Position numbers and translations under genes: made by a program
Source of the DNA: Pithys albifrons albifrons
Taxonomy: Eukaryota; Chordata; Aves; Passeriformes; Thamnophilidae
Direction of reading: 5' to 3'
NCBI RefSeq assembly: GCF_047495875.1
Contig: NC_092479.1
Location: 9,818,806-9,882,805 of the forward strand
Length of the DNA stretch: 64,000 nucleotides
Notes under the pieces: model-generated
Seen by the model: only the letters and a program-made list of their open reading frames with translations
What the model was told of the DNA's origin: nothing
The model's database searches: none
Shown: positions 1 to 8,673 of the stretch, piece by piece
How positions within the stretch are numbered: position 1 is the first letter of the stretch
How the letters are laid out: each line of letters starts with the position of its first letter

Positions 1-280
1 GACGAAGATTGCTGCCAGGAAAAAAGGGCCAGGACAGAAAGCGATTGCTCCTTTTCTAGGGTCAATAGGGCCCCATCATTGGCACCTGAGAGGCAAAGGC
101 TGCCGCCTTTTCCCTGGGCGCAAAGCTCGACGGCGCGGGCCACGTGCAGGTCCGGGAAAGTGCCATTTTTCAGCCCAGAATTCCGGACGGACGAAGATTG
201 CTGCCAGGAAAAAAGGGCCAGGACAGAAAGCGATTGCTCCTTTTCTAGGGTCAATAGGGCCCCATCATTGGCACCTGAGA
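1..280 (+). repeat. 189-bp satellite, array A (right end of an array truncated by the window)
   Basis: About one and a half monomers of the 189-bp family. The phrase beginning GACGAAGATTGCTGCC at position 1 recurs at 190, which gives the 189-bp period. The monomer is about 58% GC. It carries one EcoRI-type GAATTC, one GGGCCC and one CACGTG (141-146). The stretch matches 8336-8615 base for base except for a C-to-G change at 93. The array stops in mid-monomer at 280, after the phrase CACCTGAGA, where the diverged junction fragment of the first 45-bp block begins. The strand given is only the orientation in which the unit is described. Confidence 0.97.
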
Positions 281-338
281 TTTGAAGTCTGCTATCTTTC
301 CCCTGGGGAAAGAGCTGGATGGTGCCACATGCAGGTCC
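281..338 (+). repeat. Diverged 189-bp monomer fragment at 5' edge of 45-bp block 1
   Basis: These 58 bases are not typical 189-bp satellite but align with the monomer segment that should follow CACCTGA, with roughly 65-70% identity and a 4-bp gap. Shared landmarks are CTGC, CTTT, CCCTGGG, AAG/AGCTSG, GCCACRTGCAGGTCC. It ends exactly at GCAGGTCC, after which the 45-bp family begins. In the minus-strand frame the same homology shows as a degraded version of the array peptide. It looks like an old edge monomer that escaped homogenisation. The same fragment, unchanged, precedes blocks 2 and 3. Confidence 0.85.
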
Positions 339-1020
339 TTCGGGGACCTCTGGTGCCCGAGCTGTCGCCTCTTGGGAACCCCCATTGGAGACCCCTTGTG
401 CCTGAAATGTCGTCCCTCTGCAACCCCCCTTGGGGACTCCCTGTTCCCTAAATATCGTCCCTTGGCAATCCCCCTTTGGGACCCCCGATGCAGAATATGT
501 CGTCCCTTGGGCACCCCCCAGTGCCCAAAATGTCGTGCCTCGACAACTCCCGCGTCGGGACTCCCTAGGTGCCCAAAATGTCGATTGTCTCGGGAATCCC
601 ACTTTGGGCACACACGATGCCCGAAATGTCGTCCCTCGGGAATACCCCTTGGGGACCCCCGGCACTGGAGGAGCCGCCCCTTGGCCAGCCCCATCTTGGG
701 GACCCCGTCCCCGAGGAGCAGCCCCTCGGAAAGCCCCCACTTGGGGAACCCTGGCGATCGAGGCGCCGCCCCTCGTCCAATCCCTCTTTGGGGACCCCCG
801 GCGCCCGAGCTGCCGCCCCTCGGCAAGCCCCTCTTGGGGAGACCCGGCGCCCGAGGCACCGCCCCTTTTCCAGCCCCCCCCTTGGGGACCCCGGGCGCCC
901 CAGGCGCCGCCCCTCGGGCAGCCCCCTCTTGGGGACCCCCGGCGTCAGAGGTGTCGCCCCTCGGCAACCATCCTTTTGGGACTCCTGGTTCCCGAGGTGT
1001 CGTCCCTCAGCAACCCCCCT

Positions 1021-1425
1021 TGGGGACCCCCGGTGCCCAAAGTGTCGTCCCTCGGCAACCCCCCTTGGGGACCCCCGGTGCCCAAAGTGTCGTCCCTCGG
1101 AAACCCCCCTTGGGGACCCCCGGTGCCCAAAGTGTCGTCCCTCGGAAACCCCCCTTGCGGACCCCCGGTGCCCAAAGTGTCGTCCCTCGGAAACCCCCCT
1201 TGGGGACCCCCGGTGCCCAAAGTGTCGTCCCTCGGAAACCCCCCTTGGGGACCCCCGGTGCCCGAAATGTCGTCCGTCGGACAACCCCCTTGGGGACCCC
1301 CGGTGCCCAAAATGTCGTCCGTCGGGAATCCCCCTTGGGGACCCCCAGTTCCCGAAATGTCGTCCCTCGGCAACCCCCCTTGGGGACCCCCGGTGCCCGA
1401 AATGTCGTCCCTCAGCAACCCCCCT
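1021..1425 (+). repeat. Homogeneous nine-unit core of the 45-bp family, block 1
   Basis: Nine units start with TGGGGACCCC at 1021, 1066, 1111 and so on every 45 bp to 1381, without length change. They differ only at a few sites: AAAGTGTCG versus AAAATGTCG, CTCGG versus GTCGG, and one TTGCGG at about 1155. This is the least diverged part of the block and so the most recently amplified part. The unit at 1426 departs from the consensus and marks the edge of the core. Confidence 0.95.
1094..1128 (-). other. G-quadruplex motif (representative; recurs through the 45-bp core)
   Basis: Read on the minus strand, this 35-base stretch has four G-runs in the order G3, G5, G6, G3 separated by loops of 4, 7 and 7 bases. 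That meets the usual G3+ with N1-7 loop rule. The motif recurs every 45 bp, except in the units where CTCGG has become GTCGG and the last run is broken. The G4-A-C4 and C4-TT-G4 self-complementary stretches in the same unit could form competing hairpins. Folding is a prediction from sequence only. The complementary strand could form an i-motif. Confidence 0.6.
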
Positions 1426-2015
1426 TGGGGACCCCTGACGCAGAAAATGTCGTCCCTTGGCCCTCCCGCAGTGCCCAAAATGTCGTCCCTCGGCAACTCC
1501 CCCGTCGGGACCCCCTAGGTGCCTCAAATGTCGATTCTCTCGGGAACACCCCTTAGGGACCCCCGGCGCCCGAGGGGCCGACCCTCGGCAAGTCCCTACT
1601 TGGGGAACCCCGACGCCCCAGCTGCCGCCCCTCGGCAAGACCCCCTTGTGGAGCCCCGGCGCCCGAGGCACCGCCCCTTTGCCAGCCGCCCCTTGAGGAC
1701 CTCGGGCGGCCGAGGCACCGCCCCTGGGCCAGCCCCCTCTTGGGAATCCCCGGCGCTTGAGGGGCCGCCCCTCGGCAAGCCCCGCCTTGGGGACGTCCGG
1801 CGCCCGAGGGCCGCCCCTCGGCCAGCCCCCCTTGGGGACGCCAGCGCATGAGGAGCCGCCCCTCGCCCAGCCCCTTTTTCTTGACCCTCCGGCGCCAGAG
1901 GGGCCGCCCCTCGCCCAGCTCCCACTTGGGGACCCCCGGCTCCCGAGACAACGCCCCTCGGCGACACACCCTTGGGGACACCCGGCGCCAGAGGTGTCGC
2001 CCTTCGCAACCCCAG

Positions 2016-5000
2016 CTTTTCCCTGGGCACAAAGCTCGACAGTGCCTGCCACGTCCAGGTCTGGGAAAGTGCCATTTTTCAGCCCAGAATTCCGGACGGA
2101 CGAAGATTGGTGCCAGGAAAAAAGGGCCAGGACAGAAAGCCATTGCTCCTTTTCTAGGGTCAATAGGGCCCCATCATTGGCACCTGAGAGCCAAAGGCTG
2201 CCGCCTTTTCCCTGGGCGCAAAGCTCGACGGCGCGGGCCACGTTCAGGTCCGGGAAAGTGCCATTTTTCAGCCCAGAATTCCAGATGGACGAAGATTGCT
2301 GCCAGGGAAAAAGTGCCAGGACAGAAAGCGATTGTTCCTTTTCTAGGGTCAATAGGGCCCCATCATTGGCACCTGAGAGCCAAAGGCTGCCGCCTTTTCC
2401 CTGGGCGCAAAGCTCGACGGCGCGGGCCACGTGCAGGTCCGGGAAAGTGCCATTTTTCAGCCCAGAATTCCGGACGGACGAAGATTGCTGCCAGGAAAAA
2501 AGGGCCAGGACAGAAAGCGATTGCTCCTTTTCTAGGGTCAATAGGGCCCCATCATTGGCACCTGAGAGCCAAAGGCTGCCGCCTTTTTCCTGGGCGCAAA
2601 GCTCGACGGCGCGGGCCACGTTCAGGTCCGGGAAAGTGCCATTTTTCAGCCCAGAATTCCAGATGGACGAAGATTCCTGCCAGGGAAAAAGTGCCAGGAC
2701 AGAAAGCGATTGTTCCTTTTCTAGGGTCAATAGGGCCCCATCATTGGCACCTGAGAGCCAAAGGCTGCCGCCTTTTCCCTGGGCGCAAAGCTCGACGGCG
2801 CGGGCCACGTGCAGGTCCGGGAAAGTGCCATTTTTCAGCCCAGAATTCCGGACGGACGAAGATTCCTGCCAGGAAAAAAGGGCCAGGACAGAAAGCGATT
2901 GCTCCTTTTCTAGGGTCAATAGGGCCCCATCATTGGCACCTGAGAGCCAAAGGCTGCCGCCTTTTCCCTGGGCGCAAAGCTCGACGGCGCGGGCCACGTG
3001 CAGGTCCGGGAAAGTGCCATTTTTCGGCCCAGAATTCCGGACGGACGAAGATTCCTGCCAGGAAAAGAGGGCCAGGACAGAAAGCGATTGTTCCTTTTCT
3101 AGGGTCAATAGGGCCCCATCATTGGCACCGGAGAGCCAAAGGCTGCCGCCTTTTCCCTGGGCGCAAAGCTCGACGGCGCGGGCCACGTGCAGGTCTGGGA
3201 AAGTGCCATTTTTCAGCCCAGAATTCCGGACGGACGAAGATTCCTGCCAGGAAAAGAGTGCCAGGACAGAAAGCGATTGCTCCTTTTCTAGGGTCAATAG
3301 GGCCCCATCATTGGCACCTGAGAGCCAAAGGCTGCCGCCTTTTCCCTGGGCGCAAAGCTCGACGGCGCGGGCCACGTGCAGGTCCGGGAAAGTGACATTT
3401 TTCAGCCCAGAATCCCGGACGGACGAAGATTGCTGCCAGGAAAAAAGGGCCAGGACAGAAAGCGATTGCTCCTTTTCTAGGGTCAATAGGGCCCCATCAT
3501 TGGCACCTGAGAGCCAAAGGCTGCCGCCTTTTCCCTGGGCGCAAAGCTCGACGGCGCGGGCCACGTGCAGGTCCGGGAAAGTGCCATTTTTCAGCCCAGA
3601 ATTCCGGACGGACGAAGATTGCTGCCAGGAAAAAAGGGCCAGGACTGAAAGCGATTGCTCCTTTTCTAGGGTCAATAGGGCCCCATCATTGGCACTTGAG
3701 AGCCAAAGGCTGCCGCCTTTTCCCTGGGCGCAAAGCTCGACGGCGCGGGCCACGTGCAGGTCCGGGAAAGTGCCATTTTTCAGCCCAGAATTCCGGACGG
3801 ACTAAGATTGCTGCCAGGAAAAAAGAGCCAGGACAGAATGCCATTGCTCCTTTTCTAGGGTCAATAGGGCCCCATCATTGGCACCTGAGAGCCAAAGGCT
3901 GCCGCCTTTTCCCTGGGCGCAAAGCTCGATGGCGCGGGCCACGTGCAGGTCCGGGAAAGTGCCATTTTTCAGCCCAGAATCCCGGACGGACGAAGATTGC
4001 TGCCAGGAAAAAAGGGTCAGGACAGAAAGCGATTGCTCCTTTTCTAGGGTCAATAGGGCCCCATCATTGGCACCTGAGAGCCAAAGGCTGCCGCCTTTTC
4101 CCTGGGCGCAAAGCTCGACGGCGCGGGCCACGTGCAGGTCCGGGAAAGTGCCATTTTTCAGCCCAGAATTCCGGACGGACGAAGATTCCTGCCAGGAAAA
4201 AAGGGCCAGGACAGAAAGCGATTGCTCCTTTTCTAGGGTCAATAGGGCCCCATCATTGGCACCTGAGAGCCAAAGGCTGCCGCCTTTTCCCTGGGCGCAA
4301 AGCTCGACGGCGCGGGCCACGTGCAGGTCCGGGAAAGTGCCATTTTTCAGCCCAGAATTCCGGACGGACGAAGATTCCTGCCAGGAAAAAAGGGCCAGGA
4401 CAGAAAGCGATTGCTCCTTTTCTAGGGTCAATAGGGCCCCATCATTGGCACCTGAGAGCCAAAGGCTGCCGCCTTTTCCCTGGGCGCAAAGCTCGACGGC
4501 GCGGGCCACGTGCAGGTCCGGGAAAGTGCCATTTTTCAGCCCAGAATTCCGGACGGACGAAGATTCCTGCCAGGAAAAGAGGGCCAGGACAGAAAGCGAT
4601 TGCTCCTTTTCTAGGGTCAATAGGGCCCCATCATTGGCACCTGAGAGCCAAAGGCTGCCGCCTTTTCCCTGGGCGCAAAGCTCGACGGCGCGGGCCACGT
4701 GCAGGTCCGGGAAAGTGCCATTTTTCAGCCCAGAATTCCGGACAGACGAAGATTCCTGGAAGAAAAAGAGGGACAGGACTGAAAGCGATTGCTCCTTTTC
4801 TAGGGTCAATAGGGCCCCATCATTGGCACCTGAGAGCCAAAGGCTGCCGCCTTTTCCCTGGGCGCAAAGCTCGACGGCGCGGGCCACGTGCAGGTCCGGG
4901 AAAGTGCCATTTTTCAGCCCAGAATTCCGGACGGACGAAGATTGCTGCCAGGAAAAAAGGGCCAGGACTGAAAGCCATTGCTCCTTTTCTAGGGTCAATA

Positions 5001-8000
5001 GGGCCCCATCATTGGCACCTGAGAGCCAAAGGCTGCCGCCTTTTCCCTGGGCGCAAAGCTCGACGGCGCGGGCCACGTGCAGGTCCGGGAAAGTGCCATT
5101 TTTCAGCCCAGAATTCCGGACGGACGAAGATTGCTGCCAGGAAAAAAGGGCCAGGACAGAAAGCCATTGCTCCTTTTCTAGGGTCAATAGGGCCCCATCA
5201 TTGGCACCTGAGAGCCAAAGGCTGCCGCCTTTTCCCTGGGCGCAAAGCTCGACGGCGCGGGCCACGTGCAGGTCCGGGAAAGTGCCATTTTTCAGCCCAG
5301 AATTCCGGACGGACGAAGATTGCTGCCAGGAAAAGAGAGCCAGGACAGAAAGCGATTGCTCCTTTTCTAGGGTCAATAGGGCCCCATCATTGGCACCTGA
5401 GAGCCAAAGGCTGCCGCCTTTTCCCTGGGCGCAAAGCTCGACGGCGCGGGCCACGTGCAGGTCCGGGAAAGTGCCATTTTTCAGCCCAGAATCCCGGACG
5501 GACGAAGATTGCTGCCAGGAAAAAAGGGCCAGGACAGAAAGCCATTGCTCCTTTTCTAGGGTCAATAGGGCCCCATCATTGGCACCTGAGAGCCAAAGGC
5601 TGCCGCCTTTTCCCTGGGCGCAAAGCTCGACGGCGCGGGCCACGTGCAGGTCCGGGAAAGTGCCATTTTTCAGCCCAGAATTCCGGACGGACGAAGATTC
5701 CTGCCAGGAAAAAAGGGCCAGGATAGAAAGCGATTGCTCCTTTTCTAAGGTCAATAGGGCCCCATCATTGGCACCTGAGAGCCAAAGGCTGCCGCCTTTT
5801 CCCTGGGCGCAAAGCTCGACGGCGCGGGCCACGTGCAGGTCCGGGAAAGTGCCATTTTTCAGCCCAGAATTCCGGACGGACGAAGATTGCTGCCAGGAAA
5901 AAAGGGCCAGGACAGAAAGCCATTGCTCCTTTTCTAGGGTCAATAGGGCCCCATCATTGGCACCTGAGAGCCAAAGGCTGCCGCCTTTTCCCTGGGCGCA
6001 AAGCTCGACGGCGCGGGCCACGTGCAGGTCCGGGAAAGTGCCATTTTTCAGCCCAGAATTCCGGACGGACGAAGATTCCTGCCAGGAAAAAAGGGCCAGG
6101 ACTGAAAGCGATTGCTCCTTTTCTAGGGTCAATAGGGCCCCATCATTGGCACCTGAGAGCCAAAGGCTGCCGCCTTTTCCCTGGGCGCAAAGCTCGACGG
6201 CGCGGGCCACGTGCAGGTCCGGGAAAGTGCCATTTTTCAGCCCAGAATTCCGGATGGACGAAGATTGCTGCCAGGAAAAAAGGGCCAGGACAGAAAGCCA
6301 TTGCTCCTTTTCTAGGGTCAATAGGGCCCCATCATTGGCACCTGAGAGCCAAAGGCTGCCGCCTTTTCCCTGGGCGCAAAGCTCAACGGCGCGGGCCACG
6401 TGCAGGTCCGGGAAAGTGCCATTTTTCGGCCCAGAATTCCGGACGGACGAAGATTGCTGCCAGGAAAAAAGGGCCAGGACAGAAAGCGATTGCTCCTTTT
6501 CTAGGGTCAATAGGGCCCCATCATTGGCACCCGAGAGCCAAAGGCTGCCGCCTTTTCCCTGGGCGCAAAGCTCGACAGCGCGGGCCACGTGCAGGTCCGG
6601 GAAAGTGCCATTTTTCAGCCCAGAATTCCGGACGGACGAAGATTGCTGCCAGGAAAAAAGGGCCAGGACAGAAAGCGATTGCTCCTTTTCTAGGGTCAAT
6701 AGGGCCCCATCATTGGCACCTGAGAGCCAAAGGCTGCCGCCTTTTCCCTGGGCGCAAAGCTCGACGGCGCGGGCCACGTGCAGGTCCGGGAAAGTGCCAT
6801 TTTTCGGCCCAGAATTCCGGACGGACGAAGATTGCTGCCAGGAAAAAAGGGCCAGGACAGAAAGCGATTGCTCCTTTTCTAGGGTCAATAGGGCCCCATC
6901 ATTGGCACCTGAGAGCCAAAGGCTGCCGCCTTTTCCCTGGGCGCAAAGCTCGACGGCGCGGGCCACGTGCAGGTCCGGGAAAGTGCCATTTTTCGGCCCA
7001 GAATTCCGGACGGACGAAGATTCCTGCCAGGAAAAAAGGGCCAGGACAGAAAGCGATTGCTCCTTTTCTAGGGTCAATAGGGCCCCATCATTGGCACCTG
7101 AGAGCCAAAGGCTGCCGCCTTTTCCCTGGGCGCAAAGCTCGACGGCGCGGGCCACGTGCAGGTCCGGAAAAGTGCCATTTTTCAGCCGAGAATCCCGGAC
7201 GGACGAAGATTGCTGCCAGGAAAAAAGGGCCAGGACAGAAAGCGATTGCTCCTTTTCTAGGGTCAATAGGGCCCCATCATTGGCACCTGAGAGCCAAAGG
7301 CTGCCGCCTTTTCCCTGGGCGCAAAGCTCGACGGCGCGGGCCACGTGCAGGTCCGGGAAAGTGCCATTTCTCAGCCCAGAATTCCGGACGGACGAAGATT
7401 CCTGCCAGGAAAAAAGGGCCAGGACAGAAAGCGATTGCTCCTTTTCTAGGGTCAATAGGGCCCCATCATTGGCACCTGAGAGCCAAAGGCTGCCGCCTTT
7501 TCCCTGGGCGCAAAGCTCGACGGCGCGGGCCACGTGCAGGTCCGGGAAAGTGCCATTTTTCAGCCCAGAATTCCGGACGGACGAAGATTGCTGCCAGGAA
7601 AAAAGAGCCAGGACAGAATGCCATTGCTCCTTTTCTAGGGTCAATAGGGCCCCATCATTGGCACCTGAGAGCCAAAGGCTGCCGCCTTTTCCCTGGGCGC
7701 AAAGCTCGACGGCGCGGGCCACGTGCAGGTCCGGGAAAGTGCCATTTTTCAGCCCAGAATTCCGGACGGACGAAGATTGCTGCCAGGAAAAAAGGGCCAG
7801 GACAGAAAGCGATTGCTCCTTTTCTAGGGTCAATAGGGCCCCATCATTGGCACCTGAGAGCCAAAGGCTGCCGCCTTTTCCCTGGGCGCAAAGCTCGACG
7901 GCGCGGGCCACGTGCAGGTCCGGGAAAGTGCCATTTTTCAGCCCAGAATTCCGGACGGACGAAGATTCCTGCCAGGAAAAAAGGGCCAGGACAGAAAGCG

Positions 8001-8615
8001 ATTGCTCCTTTTCTAGGGTCAATAGGGCCCCATCATTGACACCTGAGAGCCAAAGGCTGCCGCCTTTTCCCTGGGCGCAAAGCTCGACGGCGCGGGCCAC
8101 GTGCAGGTCCGGGAAAGTGCCATTTTTCAGCCCAGAATTCCGGACGGACGAAGATTGCTGCCAGGAAAAAAGGGCCAGGACAGAAAGCGATTGCTCCTTT
8201 TCTAGGGTCAATAGGGCCCCATCATTGGCACCTGAGAGCCAAAGGCTGCCGCCTTTTCCCTGGGCGCAAAGCTCGACGGCGCGGGCCACGTGCAGGTCCG
8301 GGAAAGTGCCATTTTTCAGCCCAGAATTCCGGACGGACGAAGATTGCTGCCAGGAAAAAAGGGCCAGGACAGAAAGCGATTGCTCCTTTTCTAGGGTCAA
8401 TAGGGCCCCATCATTGGCACCTGAGAGCCAAAGGCTGCCGCCTTTTCCCTGGGCGCAAAGCTCGACGGCGCGGGCCACGTGCAGGTCCGGGAAAGTGCCA
8501 TTTTTCAGCCCAGAATTCCGGACGGACGAAGATTGCTGCCAGGAAAAAAGGGCCAGGACAGAAAGCGATTGCTCCTTTTCTAGGGTCAATAGGGCCCCAT
8601 CATTGGCACCTGAGA
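2016..8615 (+). repeat. 189-bp satellite, array B (35 monomers)
   Basis: A head-to-tail array of 6600 bp, which equals 34 x 189 plus the 174-bp partial monomer left by the junction phases. There is therefore no net insertion or deletion. The first monomer after the block (about 2016-2204) is the most diverged: it has GGGCACAAAG, GACAGTGCCTGCC, CACGTCCAGG and GATTGGTGCC. The second and fourth carry CACGTTCAGG and CCAGATGGACG, a variant seen only beside 45-bp blocks. Common polymorphic sites are GATTGCTGCC/GATTCCTGCC, GCGATTG/GCCATTG, GAATTCC/GAATCCC and TTCAGCCC/TTCGGCCC. Scattered nonsense changes such as GACTAAG at 3799-3805 interrupt forward frames. Confidence 0.97.
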
Positions 8616-8673
8616 TTTGAAGTCTGCTATCTTTCCCCTGGGGAAAGAGCTGGATGGTGCCACATGCAGGTCC
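8616..8673 (+). repeat. Diverged 189-bp monomer fragment at 5' edge of 45-bp block 2
   Basis: Identical to 281-338. The array breaks off after CACCTGAGA and continues as a degraded monomer up to GCAGGTCC, where the 45-bp family starts. See the entry at 281 for the alignment. Confidence 0.85.

Larger units (their letters stand above)
339..2015 (+). repeat. 45-bp GC-rich minisatellite, block 1 (about 37 units)
   Basis: Tandem units of about 45 bp built around a C-run, TTGGGGACCCC, GGTGCCC or GGCGCCC, and a TGTCGTCCCTCGG-like phrase. The block is layered. From 339 to 650 the units are degenerate. From about 651 to 963 they are of a GC-richer type (GGCGCCCGAGG, CCGCCCCTCGG). From 1021 to 1425 there are nine exact 45-bp units. 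From 1426 to 1555 the sequence resembles 480-600 again, and from about 1556 to 2015 the GC-richer type returns. The block ends where the 189-bp monomer resumes at CTTTTCCCTGGG (2016). All three forward frames stay open for hundreds of codons because stops are rare in this composition. No coding signal is seen. Confidence 0.96.
1..3390 (+). repeat. Segmental duplication, copy 1 (array end, 45-bp block 1 and seven flanking monomers)
   Basis: Positions 1-3390 correspond to 8336-11726. The offset is 8335, rising to 8336 after a one-base C-run difference in block 2. Differences I found are the base at 93 and that homopolymer. The match fails around 3390, where this copy has GTGACATTTTTC and GAATCCCGG while the partner has the consensus. 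The left end lies outside the window, so the true length is unknown. The duplication includes the edge-variant monomers, so it copied array edge and block as one segment. Confidence 0.9.

Noticed and set aside
53..72. Telomere-like TAGGG repeats in CTAGGGTCAATAGGG
   Set aside because: There are only two TAGGG per monomer with a TCAA spacer. There is no TTAGGG tandem anywhere in the window.
282..1556. A proline- and glycine-rich open frame across 45-bp block 1 (collagen- or mucin-like appearance)
   Set aside because: The 15-residue periodicity comes from the 45-bp unit. All three forward frames and the minus strand are open, and the frame breaks in block 2 by a C-run change and in block 3 by a new stop while the DNA is otherwise kept.
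2176..2195. NFI palindrome TTGGC...GCCAA
   Set aside because: The spacing is 8 bases, whereas the known palindromic site uses 5. I keep it only as a dyad symmetry.
3399..3425. CENP-B box in monomers with GAATCCCGGACGG
   Set aside because: On the minus strand TTCG and CGGG are 6 bases apart instead of 7 and the conserved A is absent. Most monomers have TTCCGG here and lack CGGG altogether.
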